A DNA stretch of 64,000 bases from Candidatus Bathyarchaeota archaeon (GTDB taxonomy: Archaea; Thermoproteota; Bathyarchaeia; Bathyarchaeales; Bathycorpusculaceae), in contig PLYI01000055.1 in NCBI GenBank assembly GCA_003151735.1, positions 1 through 64,000 of the forward strand, given 5' to 3'. The notes beneath the pieces were generated by a model. That model saw only the letters and a list, made by a program, of their open reading frames with translations. It had not been told where the DNA came from and searched no databases. Below are positions 8,594-17,600 of this stretch, one piece after another. Position numbers and translations under genes: made by a program. The number at the start of each line of letters is the position of its first letter. Position 1 is the first letter of the stretch.

Positions 8594-8830
8594 TTAAAAG
8601 AGCGTGTAAATCATCAAATAATCATTACCGGAGCCTATTCCTAATTTATGGCTCTTAACATAATCTTCCAATTCATCGAAACATAATCCCTTAGCTAAAG
8701 CTGCTTCAGCCAGAACCACGTAGCCTTCTGTTTCAGTATCACAAACACCCCACTCAACAAACCCTTTGAATACTTTTGGACGACAAGTGGGAAATTTCTT
8801 TGCGAACTTTATAGCATCAGAAAAATCCAT
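8594..8830 (-). CDS. Small hypothetical protein
   Basis: A 78-residue protein beginning MDFSDAIKFAKKFPTCRPKVF and continuing with a mixed alpha/beta pattern (GFVEWGVCDTETEGYVVLAEAALAKG, then a FDELEDYVKSHKL helix). Composition is protein-like. A minus-strand TATA-like TTTAAGTA at 8870-8877 puts the transcript start near 8848, which fits the ATG at 8830 with a short leader. No family is recognised and it stands alone. Confidence 0.5.
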   Translation of the reverse strand: MDFSDAIKFAKKFPTCRPKVFKGFVEWGVCDTETEGYVVLAEAALAKGLCFDELEDYVKSHKLGIGSGNDYLMIYTLF

Positions 8831-9247
8831 GCAAATTAACCCAACTACAGAATATTTGGTTGTATTAAATACTTAAACAATTGTGATTACAAACAGTAAC
8901 AATAAAGATGTTATTAACCCAAAACAATTGTTCTTTAATTGAATTCCTTTTAATCACTTCACTGTTTGGCAAAATAGAGAAGACGTTGTAGTTTAGCAAA
9001 GAAAAACAGTTGAGCAAAAGCGGAATAGAACTTGATAAGCCCCCTTTTCCAATTAGACAAGCAAGAGCTCAGAAAGATTATAAAGCCTTATTACCTAAAC
9101 GGTAATACAGAAAACAATTAGAGAACTTTGCCAACCCTGCAAAGAATTTTGATACTTAAACTTCACCCAAAATGATTATGCTGTTATCACTTTCGTGGGA
9201 TAGATTTACTGCATGTCAAATTAGTTAAGATGTTTTGACCGGTTAAT
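8831..9247. other. Intergenic AT-rich stretch
   Basis: About 420 bp without a convincing gene. Its left end holds the promoter of the 8594-8830 gene, and the motif AACAATTG recurs at about 8876 and 8923. No RNA gene or mobile-element signal was recognised in the rest. Confidence 0.4.
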
Positions 9248-9484
9248 TTAGCGCCTCATAGCTTTAGAGCACACTCGATTTCGAGGATTAGTTTTATAGC
9301 CTAATTTGCACCTAAAATCTTTGAAGTGGCTGCAATCTGTGCAAAAAACCGGAATTTGATACATAGTAACTGATTTTGCGTTTACTAAGGAATGCCCCAA
9401 GTTGTTTTTCCTCAAAAATGATTGTACCTGTTGAGGTTTATTGCTTATGAAGGAGTAATCTGAATTAAAAATATTGCACCACAA
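9248..9484 (-). CDS. Small Cys-rich putative metal-binding protein
   Basis: The C-terminal 38 residues carry a C-x2-C-x6-C-x12-C pattern (CTDCSHFKDFRC, then NPRNRVCSKA). This spacing, with a Pro before the last Cys, recurs in tiny archaeal and bacterial zinc or Fe-S proteins. The upstream 40 residues of the open frame look less constrained, so translation may begin at the internal ATG at 9364. No clear ribosome binding site helps to choose. Function unknown; the metal site is an inference from cysteine spacing. Confidence 0.4.
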   Translation of the reverse strand: MWCNIFNSDYSFISNKPQQVQSFLRKNNLGHSLVNAKSVTMYQIPVFCTDCSHFKDFRCKLGYKTNPRNRVCSKAMRR

Positions 9485-9606
9485 GAAAATAGACTAAGGT
9501 TTTGTTTAGCTTTATTTTTTCTGAAATCCAATTTGGTTCTGCTCTAAAGGCTGTGAAACGGTTAAGCGTTCCCACTAAGCTGCTTTTAATTCATCGCCAG
9601 TTTTTA

Positions 9607-9942
9607 CTAGTAGGCGCCAACTGTAGTTATGATTGTTTCGAAGCTAAAATCGGTAATATCAATAATCGTGGGATGCACAGTTAGTGTTAATTCTATAGCA
9701 ATAACTTCATTTGTGCTAAGGACTTGACCAGTGTAGTTCCAATTTAAAGACATGTAATTCGAAGCTGCAGATGGAGTCCAGTTTGAAGCCTCCAACCGCA
9801 GCGAAACAGCCGAACTGTATTCATTTCTAACATAAACCGTCAAATTACTGCTTGACCCTACTTCTATAACCCCCCAATTAAGCGAAATAGTTCTGTTAGT
9901 ACAAGCCTCATCCCAGTAAATTCCAGCGCCTATGCCCTTCAC
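9607..9942 (-). CDS. Secreted beta-sandwich protein with disrupted signal peptide
   Basis: The frame from GTG 9942 encodes 111 residues with extracellular beta-sandwich character: WDEACTNRTISLNWGVIEVG, SNLTVYVRNEYSSAVSLRL and IELTLTVHPTI, with several N-glycosylation-like NxS/T sites. The same frame stays open upstream to about 10050 and encodes a classic signal sequence (RRKTIFAAICILIVIALIAS), yet no ATG, GTG or TTG lies there in frame. An out-of-frame ATG at 10050-10052 sits just after a GGAAGG motif. The gene is therefore either frameshifted at its 5' end or uses an unusual start. It resembles short exported archaeal proteins of unknown function. Confidence 0.5.
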   Translation of the reverse strand: MKGIGAGIYWDEACTNRTISLNWGVIEVGSSSNLTVYVRNEYSSAVSLRLEASNWTPSAASNYMSLNWNYTGQVLSTNEVIAIELTLTVHPTIIDITDFSFETIITTVGAY

Positions 9943-10328
9943 GGAATCTGCATAGGCAACACGGTTAGCTGAACTAAAATCTTCTATGGATGCAATGAGA
10001 GCTATTACAATTAAAATGCATATTGCAGCGAATATTGTTTTTCTTCTAACATCCTTCCCGTTGTGATGTGGAGCGGCACTCTTAGGTTAACTAATTGTTT
10101 ATTGATCATGTTCAGCGGTTTAAGTTCTTCCCAAAACATTCTAAAACCCCAATATAGTGTCGTAATATATTGTATATACCCTTGAACGATAAATAATGAT
10201 GTGACTGTTATCTTGCAGTCACAAAATAGCAACAGGGTTAGAAACTTGGTTTCAGAAACTTAGAGTTAATGAATCGGGGTCAAGATTGTTAAGTAAGCTC
10301 GGTAAAATTTCGTTTTTGGTCACTTCAT

Positions 10329-10340
10329 GTTTTTATAGTT
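10329..10340 (+). promoter_or_regulatory. TATA-like box of the SNF2-zinc finger-Mrr operon
   Basis: The element GTTTTTATAG predicts a transcript start near 10360. That leaves a leader of about 70 nt, unusually long next to the leaderless genes elsewhere in the window. Confidence 0.4.
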
Positions 10341-10387
10341 AGATGGTAAGTAAACCGCGATTCTTTTGACTGTCAACATCCAAGCCA

Positions 10388-10408
10388 AATGCCGCGAGTG
10401 CCGGCATT
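10388..10408 (+). promoter_or_regulatory. Leader hairpin before the SNF2 gene
   Basis: A perfect inverted repeat, AATGCCG and CGGCATT, with a 7-nt loop. It lies 12 nt upstream of the AGGGG ribosome binding site. It could be an RNA hairpin that tunes translation or a DNA operator; it is not followed by a T tract, so it is not an obvious terminator. Confidence 0.45.
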
Positions 10409-10432
10409 CCTATTCAGTAAAGGGGAATTCTA

Positions 10433-12361
10433 ATGGCAGTTGACGAGCAGACGCCTAAGAGCGAGAAACCGCTGAAAAAAATCACCGAAAAATCCGCGCC
10501 CTATACAAAAAAGCCAGCTACAACTGTGAAGTCGCCTGAAAAAACGTTATCTTGTGAATTTGAAGAAGAAACGGCAACAGGTGAAAAAGACAAACATAGG
10601 TATTCCCTTAGCTTTTCAGACCCATATAGTATAAAAAAACAAATTGAAGCAAAGAAATTTTCACTCTTTCAAGAATTTCAGCTTAACCTCGAAGCTCTAC
10701 AAATAAAGCACACGGGCAAAATCGACAGACTAATCTCCTTGGACGCCATACGAACAAAATTGATCCCTTATAATTTTCAGATGCAGACTGCGCTTCAAGT
10801 CATAAACGAAATGAATGGAAATGCTATTCTTGCTGATGAGGTGGGTCTTGGCAAAACAATCGAAGCCGGCCTCATAATGAAAGAGTTGCTCCTAAGAGAG
10901 GAAATTAATTCAATTTTGATTGTTTGTCCCAAGAGCCTTTTATCGCAGTGGAAAACCGAAATGGCTGAAAAATTCGGAGAGGCTTTTTTAGTAGCTAATA
11001 ACCCAAGGGAACATGCGAATCTTGAGACCGATGATAGAATAATATGCTCACATAACCTTTTAGCCAGAAAATACTATCAGCTTGCAAGTCGAACCTGGGA
11101 CCTAATTGTTGTAGATGAAGCCCATGGATTTAGAAATACACATAGCAAAGGCAGGGTTTGCCTAGCAAATCTAAGAAAAAATCATTTATTGTTACTTACT
11201 GCCACACCCTTATGCAATAAACTTACTGATTTGTACAGTATTATAGATTTGATTCAACCAGGGCTTCTTGATAGTGAGCGAGCTTTTATTTCCCGATTTG
11301 CTGAAGACGCTAAAAGCCGAGTTGTAAGGTCAGAAGAAGTAGATTATTTAAGGCAAAGTCTTCGGGATGTTATGTGTCGGACTCGAAGAGAACAATCGGG
11401 CATTCCATTTACAAAGCGATGCGTTGAGTCTAGAACGCTTGAAGCAAATAAGAGCGAACGTGAATTTATTGATCAAGCAACCGAATACCTGCGAGATATG
11501 AGCAAAAACCATTTCAAGACAATAGAAGCTTTAATGGCGGAGAATCCAACTAGAAGAATCAGTGAATCACAAAGTAAAGCGATTTTAGTGTTTCAAGCGA
11601 TTGCTCTTCAGCAATCTTTCTCAAGTTCACCTTTTGCATCTGTTGAATCGTTAAAGAGAAGACAAGAGCGGTTCCCTTTTGAGGCTGAAGTTACAAGTAG
11701 ATTAATTGAAATGGCAAAACAAGTTAAAAGCTCAAAAACGGAGTTGCTAAGAAACGTTCTAAACGAGATTCCCAATGAACAAGCAATAATATTTTGCCTA
11801 CGAAAGATCACAACTCACAAACTCAAAGAAATGCTGGACATAGAATTCGGAAAAGCAGCGGCCTATTTAGGCGATATGAGCCAAACAGAAAGAGACCAAG
11901 TTATTGAAAGTTTCAAAAAAGGCGAAACGAAATATCTTGTCGCCACCGACGCTGCAGCTGAAGGCCTGAACCTTCAGAATTGCTGCATCATGTTCAATTA
12001 TGATTTGCATTGGAATCCCATGAAAATTGAACAGCGGATAGGTCGAATACACAGGTACAAACAAGACCGAGATGTTACAGTCTTCAACTTAAGCGTAAAA
12101 GACACCATAGATGACTATGTGCTTCACATCCTCTACCAAAAAATAGACTTATTTACAATGACAATCGGCAAAATGGAAACAGTACTTGCGGAATTAAAAG
12201 AAGGATCGCAGGATATTCAAAAAACAATTGTTGAAATTCTGCTTAGAAGTAACTCGCGTTTGGACATAAAAAAAGAACTTGAAAAACTAGCAGATGACCT
12301 GAATGTTTCGAGGAAAAATCAGGAATTATCCGAAAAATTCACACAAGGGGTTATTGATTGA
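10433..12361 (+). CDS. SNF2/RapA-type ATP-dependent helicase-translocase
   Basis: A 642-residue SF2 ATPase. A polar, Lys/Thr-rich N-terminal tail (1-60) precedes Walker A ADEVGLGKT (K141), Walker B DEAH (228-231), the LLTATP motif and a second RecA domain ending in EQRIGRIHRYKQ near residue 530. The pattern is that of the HepA/RapA branch, whose members translocate on DNA to remodel protein-DNA complexes and occur in several defence systems. The frame ends soon after the helicase core, without the C-terminal module usual in about 900-1000-residue relatives; that module may be the next gene. The stop overlaps the next TTG start. Confidence 0.85.
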   Translation: MAVDEQTPKSEKPLKKITEKSAPYTKKPATTVKSPEKTLSCEFEEETATGEKDKHRYSLSFSDPYSIKKQIEAKKFSLFQEFQLNLEALQIKHTGKIDRLISLDAIRTKLIPYNFQMQTALQVINEMNGNAILADEVGLGKTIEAGLIMKELLLREEINSILIVCPKSLLSQWKTEMAEKFGEAFLVANNPREHANLETDDRIICSHNLLARKYYQLASRTWDLIVVDEAHGFRNTHSKGRVCLANLRKNHLLLLTATPLCNKLTDLYSIIDLIQPGLLDSERAFISRFAEDAKSRVVRSEEVDYLRQSLRDVMCRTRREQSGIPFTKRCVESRTLEANKSEREFIDQATEYLRDMSKNHFKTIEALMAENPTRRISESQSKAILVFQAIALQQSFSSSPFASVESLKRRQERFPFEAEVTSRLIEMAKQVKSSKTELLRNVLNEIPNEQAIIFCLRKITTHKLKEMLDIEFGKAAAYLGDMSQTERDQVIESFKKGETKYLVATDAAAEGLNLQNCCIMFNYDLHWNPMKIEQRIGRIHRYKQDRDVTVFNLSVKDTIDDYVLHILYQKIDLFTMTIGKMETVLAELKEGSQDIQKTIVEILLRSNSRLDIKKELEKLADDLNVSRKNQELSEKFTQGVID

Positions 12362-13734
12362 ACACAAAATATCCCGACACGAAAATTCATCATTTTGTTA
12401 AAGCTTATGTCAAATCCAAAGGTGGCGAGTTAACTGAACAATCAGATGAAGTCTTCTCTGTGAAATATCCAAACGAATCAAGCCCCAAAGAGTACGCCTA
12501 CCAGCCTGCTTTGTCCCGTGAGAGAAAAATACCTCTTATTACACCAGGGAGTCCAGCTTTCCAACAAATACTGAAAGAATCCTTAGAAAACGGCGTTCTA
12601 TGCCAAATTTTACTTAACCCGAAAGGTGAAATTGACACGCTACTAAAAAAGTACTTTAAAGATTTACCCTTTTCTTGTGAAGATTGCGACAAGGTAACAA
12701 GTGGAGATGAAGTGCTTAGTGCCTGCGTAAAATCGCCACCGTGTTATCATCAAATAAATAATGGAAAAATTGTCTCAGTAAAAGTTATCAAAAAAGAGCC
12801 TGTTAGATACTTCCTATTTTATTTTTCTGCAACATTCCAGAACAAACTTAGACCGAGAAACGAAGAAACAATCACATTACTGATAGGCGAGGAAGACAAT
12901 TTTGTTAGCGCTGGGGAGTTTAGTGAAGATAATTTCCTGACTAATGATGCGCTAGAGATTCAAGATTTTAAGGCCAAGCTCCAAGTTGCGGTCTTTGATA
13001 AGCTGAAAAAAGTTGCAGACGAAAAGCTAGAGTCTATCATTAAGGAAAAGCTGGTTCTTTTTGATTTAACGCTTGCCAAAGAGAAAAAATCTAAACTTAG
13101 AAGCTTCGACAAGAGACTTAGAAGGGAGCGCCGTGAAAAGGTCATATCGAGAAAACATGATTTTGACCTACCTCAATGGCGAGCCAACTACGAGGAGCTT
13201 CTGAAAAGAGAAGAAGAATCATTCATAACCAACATAGCAGTAAAATTCATCAACTTACTTGTAATTAACACAAACAAGATTCGATTCGAAATTAACCTTG
13301 ATAATAAATCAACCATACGCTCCTCCACCATCTTGGGCGTTGATCACGCTTCAGAAGTTACTTGCCCCATCTGCCGAAAACCTTTCTCTGAGGGTTATGC
13401 AACTCAAGATTCCCTCTACGTCTGCAAAAGCTGCATCAGACAATCCGTAGACACAGCTAAAATTTACTCAAAAAAAGCAGCTTTATCGTTAGATGAAACG
13501 CTGAATGAGTACTTTGAACATGACTCAGGCTTTGTGTGCGCAGTTTGCGGAAAAAGGCACAGTCGGTTGCTGGAATTCAAATGTAGTCATGACAATTCAA
13601 GCGTATGCATCCATCATTACGGACTTTGCGATGTATGCGGAAAAATTTTCTCAAAACTTAACCTCACATACACTGAAGAATTCAAGTGGAAATTATGTCC
13701 CGTGCACGCAAAACGTGAATTAAGGGAGCGTTAA
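12358..13734 (+). CDS. Zinc-finger protein, probable detached C-terminal partner of the SNF2 helicase
   Basis: A 458-residue protein translationally coupled to the helicase (TTG 12358 overlaps its TGA). Residues 1-100 (FVKAYVKSKGGEL, then LITPGSPAFQQILKESL) resemble, from memory, the region that follows the helicase core in single-chain RapA-like proteins. A highly charged coiled-coil segment spans about 205-290. The C-terminus has several putative zinc sites: C336/C339 with C356/C359, C394/C397 with C409/C417, and C424/C427 with C447. An N-terminal CEDC (107-110) may add another. No catalytic motif is seen. It probably provides DNA or protein recognition for the helicase and the following nuclease. 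Confidence 0.65.
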   Translation: MNTKYPDTKIHHFVKAYVKSKGGELTEQSDEVFSVKYPNESSPKEYAYQPALSRERKIPLITPGSPAFQQILKESLENGVLCQILLNPKGEIDTLLKKYFKDLPFSCEDCDKVTSGDEVLSACVKSPPCYHQINNGKIVSVKVIKKEPVRYFLFYFSATFQNKLRPRNEETITLLIGEEDNFVSAGEFSEDNFLTNDALEIQDFKAKLQVAVFDKLKKVADEKLESIIKEKLVLFDLTLAKEKKSKLRSFDKRLRRERREKVISRKHDFDLPQWRANYEELLKREEESFITNIAVKFINLLVINTNKIRFEINLDNKSTIRSSTILGVDHASEVTCPICRKPFSEGYATQDSLYVCKSCIRQSVDTAKIYSKKAALSLDETLNEYFEHDSGFVCAVCGKRHSRLLEFKCSHDNSSVCIHHYGLCDVCGKIFSKLNLTYTEEFKWKLCPVHAKRELRER

Positions 13735-13735
13735 G

Positions 13736-14665
13736 ATGCATCATTTGAAGTTTAACGGCGTCTTGCAAGAAATTATTGAGCGGTACCCAAATATCGATAT
13801 TGTAGAGTTTCTACAAGACAAACTTCAGATTTCTATGGATAGTGCAGAGGAATTAGCTACCAGAATAGAAAATTACTACCTAAAAGATATCAGTAAAACA
13901 AAGCCAAATTTAGAAAAAATAATTTTGGAAAAGCCAAATAAATCTGAGCTTCCTCCGAAAGCAGTTGTTTATTCAGTTGACTGTCTTTCGGAAAAGGAAT
14001 TTGAACGTTTTACACAATGGTTGCTTGAAGAAATAGGCTATGAAATCCATCCAGAAAAGTATTCAGCTGATTCGGGAGTTGACTTGGTGGCAACGAAGGA
14101 TGGCGAGAAAATCGCGATTCAAGTCAGATGGTACCCGAAAAATAGAAAGGTATCGAATTCAATCATTTTGAAATCCCAAGAAACAAAGCCCACCTTCGGG
14201 TGCAACAGATCAATTGTCGCAGCAAACGCATATTTTACTCAACAAGCCACGGTTGACGCTCAGAAGTTAAGCGTCGAGCTTTGGGACAGAGACACCCTGG
14301 CAGCAAAGATTACTAAGGTAAGGAAAAAGGCTGAACAAGAAGAGCACTCTTGTTTTCCACCGTTCAAGGAATCACTTCTGCAAAGTCTACTTAGGCTCGA
14401 GGAAACTAAGGATTTCATGATTGAGCCTAAAGCAGATGGAAAATACGATTTGCATTTGCCCGGGGTGAAATTTCCTTTGCTGACTTTTCATGCTCACGGT
14501 GATGACGTTATCAGATGTGTTTTTAGAATTAAATATAATGAACCTGTTGGAGAATTTAACGGTGAACCATTAATCAGCGTTGACCGCAACAACGACAGGT
14601 TTGGTCCTGACGGCGCAAACGCTTATGCATTAATAATTAAGTATCTAGAACAGTTTGTGGAATAA
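13736..14665 (+). CDS. Mrr-type restriction endonuclease domain protein
   Basis: A 309-residue protein starting one base after the previous stop, behind a GGAGCG ribosome binding site. Residues 85-190 form a PD-(D/E)XK Mrr_cat fold: FERFTQWLLEEIGYEI, then SGVDLVA (D116), IAIQVRWYP (Q129, R131) and the typical ending FTQQATVDAQKLSVELWDRDTL. In Mrr enzymes the third motif is usually QxK; here it is QVR, so catalysis may be altered. The N-terminal 80 residues are helical and may bind DNA; the last 100 are beta-rich and unassigned. Mrr proteins cut modified or foreign DNA. It overlaps nothing downstream and converges on the giant helicase gene 12 bp away. Confidence 0.75.
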   Translation: MHHLKFNGVLQEIIERYPNIDIVEFLQDKLQISMDSAEELATRIENYYLKDISKTKPNLEKIILEKPNKSELPPKAVVYSVDCLSEKEFERFTQWLLEEIGYEIHPEKYSADSGVDLVATKDGEKIAIQVRWYPKNRKVSNSIILKSQETKPTFGCNRSIVAANAYFTQQATVDAQKLSVELWDRDTLAAKITKVRKKAEQEEHSCFPPFKESLLQSLLRLEETKDFMIEPKADGKYDLHLPGVKFPLLTFHAHGDDVIRCVFRIKYNEPVGEFNGEPLISVDRNNDRFGPDGANAYALIIKYLEQFVE

Positions 14666-14677
14666 GTTTATGGCTGC

Positions 14678-17600
14678 TTACTTGGGCTTGTTTTCAGATT
14701 TAACGTAGACTTCAACCTTAACTGGCAAAGCATCCTTGCCGAGAAACTCTGACAGGTTTCCTGTCCACTGTGCTTTTGAGTCAGCCGTAAATCCGACCGT
14801 CTGTGAAATCCCACGCCATAGCAGTGCCTTGTCGTAGTCTTTGGCGTCCTGTGGCATGAACTCAAAAATCGAGCGGCTCGCAATGATAACTATCTTTTTC
14901 TTCATGCGCGAAATGGCTACGTTAATTCGGTTCAGGTTGAGCAGGAAGTCGCTTTCGCTGCGGACGTAGTCGGGGTCGCTGACGGTGGATGAGATTATGA
15001 TGAAGTCTGCTTCACCTCCTTGATACCGCTCTACCGTGTCGATCCTGGCGTTTTCGCAGCCTTCGGAGAGCATGTTCTTTAGCAGGCCTTTCTGGGCGTT
15101 ATGTGGTGTAATCACGCCTATGCCCTCAGATTTGACGTTACGAACCAGGGCTTCCACAATCGAAGCCTCAACAAGGTTTGACTGGAAACTTTCAGCCTCA
15201 TCGTGAACAATCAACACAAAAACGTTCTCAGGCTCCAAAACAACGCCTAAACCATCCGTCTTAGGATGCGAAGCCGCCAACGTCTTTTTCTGGTCCGAGC
15301 GAAAATCAATCTTATCCTTCTCATAAACCCATTCCCGCAAAAACTCCGCCACAACCGAGTGGCACCTGTGGCTTTCACACAATCGCTCAGCAGGAATATC
15401 TGCGGGATGTTTGCAACTGATCCGTTCAATGCCAAGGTCTTCTTGGCGCAGTAACCGCAGGAAATCCATGGCTGAGAGGAAGGATGCCATTTCTTCGAGT
15501 GTTCGGCGGTCTTCCTTTTCCCAGTTGTGCGCTTGAATTGGAGGCAACTGACGATGGTCCCCCGCCACCAGAATCTGGCTGCTCTTGGATAGGAATGATC
15601 CTGAAAGAATCAGCTCGGGCAAACGCATCATACTCGCCTCGTCAACCACAAGCAAGTCAAAGAAGCCTTCGCCCCAGGGCGGCTCGGAACCACCGATTTT
15701 CTTCATTAACCCATACAAGCTTGGAGGGGTCAGACATAAAATCAAAGGATCTGAGCCAGAGGCGTTAGGAGTTAACGTTGACTGATTCATCAAGCAATCA
15801 GTTAGTTCCTGAACTGTTTCCTCATCCTCGTTGTAATTGACGTATTTGACCCCATCAATAAGCGCAGCCGATGAAACCGAACTGCTCAGCACTCGGTAAA
15901 TGTTTAGGTCTTTTAGGTCGTTACCGCCTTCTCTGCAGTATTCTTGCCAACAGCGAGCAAGCTTAGTTACGAACTCATGGATTGCCTTGTGAGTTGGAGC
16001 AACCATAAGCACCCTGCATCTGCCATTGGCTCGGTGTGCAGCGACGTGAGCTAAAACCGCCAACTGCAAAGTCTCAGTCTTCCCCGTTCCAGGTGGACCC
16101 TGCAACATAACAATCTGCTCTTTCCCAAAAACCCGCTCGATGAAACATTGTTGCTCAGCCTTTGGAGGAAACCGTCTGCCCTCGACCCAGCGCAAAAACG
16201 AAGCCGCAGCATCCCTTGGCAAAGCAGCATGCGAAGAAGCCTCTGATTTGCCCGCTAAGAAATCCGCTAACAAACAGTAGAGCACATTGTTGGCTGCGTA
16301 GTCAAGGCATTTGGCAGCCCTGTCAGAAATAATGTCGTCGGCTAACTCGTCGAGGATGTAGATTCGTCCAACTTCAAAGAGCTGCATGTACTTGCTTTTT
16401 GCCTTCTCAGGGTCAGTTGTTGGGAGGTTGTGCCAGGCGCTGTACTTTCTGCGTTTGCCGCTTGGCCAACTAACTACGTTAATGGATATCTCGCCCTTTC
16501 GAACATCCACTTTATCAACGATTGCGCGGGCTGATTTCGCAACTTCTGAAGGCGAGCGTTTCTGGGCTTCTTCAAACTGCGCCTGCTCATTTCGCCTTAG
16601 CTCAGTTACAACCATCCAATCGCCCGAACTTGAACCATCCGCACCCTTAACTCTGCAAGCATTAGCCACGCAATCAGCTTTCGGCAAACCAATGCCCTCA
16701 TAGACCAACTTACCGCGAACCACAAAGTCATTCTCGGATTCAGCGACGACGGTGCACTCAAAAATCAGCGACCTACCTGAAGCTACCCGCTGGTAAGGGA
16801 GCAAAGCATAGTGCTGATACATTTCTTGACGCTTGGAGAAATATTCCAAATCCAAAAATTCTCTGCAGCCACGCTCCAAAGTGGCGGTTCCCAACGAAAA
16901 TTTGGCAATTGTTGGGACCGCAATCGGTTTCTTACCCAATCGCCTGTTACGAATCGTGAGTGACCGCTCAATATGCTCCAGAGCCATGCAAAGCTTCAGA
17001 CCCATGAGTTCAAGTTCTTCATTAGTGATCCGCCTTGTCTTTGTCACGTAATCGCACCATTTGTGTTTCTCCAACAAAACCTTAGATGGATAAGTATCCA
17101 AACGATTCTTGGCTGCCCACAAGTACTCGATGGGTATTTGGTTGCCAAACCGAGCCCGCGCAGGATAATATCCGTCCTTTAGGCCATGTGAATCTCCAAG
17201 AAAATGGATTGTTCCATCTGGGTTTCTGTGATAAGGAAGAGAATAGTTGAATAGTCCATCGCGGAAAACTAAACGTAAATCAACAGATGATCCGTCTTTG
17301 CGCTTTGCTGACCAAGCTTTGTTTTCGAAAAAACTTGATTGCTCAAGAATTGGCAAAAGCCCAGAGCTATGAAACTTTAGCGCTTTCCTATGGAGTACTT
17401 CGTCTTGAATTATTGAGAACATAGGTTGGTCGATGGCTTGTCTTAAGCCCAGAAGGTCCCTTATTGCCATGGCACTCATCAAGGTGGGCTGGCGCCGGAC
17501 TGCTTTCATGAGATTGTCTCGTTCTCCTCGACTAAAGAAGTAAAGGTGGATTGGAACTTCGTCGGGGCTGCCTACTTCGTTAGCGACTTTTGTTATGGCG

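Larger units (their letters stand above)
10051..10432. other. Intergenic region and leader of the SNF2 operon
   Basis: About 380 bp. It contains a weak minus-strand open frame (10011-10232), which I do not call. On the plus strand it holds the promoter (about 10329-10340), a perfect 7-bp hairpin (10388-10408) and a strong AGGGG ribosome binding site at 10421-10425 of the downstream helicase gene. Confidence 0.5.

Noticed and set aside
10011-10232. 73-residue minus-strand frame
   Set aside because: Its end overlaps the signal-peptide region of the 9607 gene in another frame, and the translation has no recognisable domain; it may be remnant sequence.
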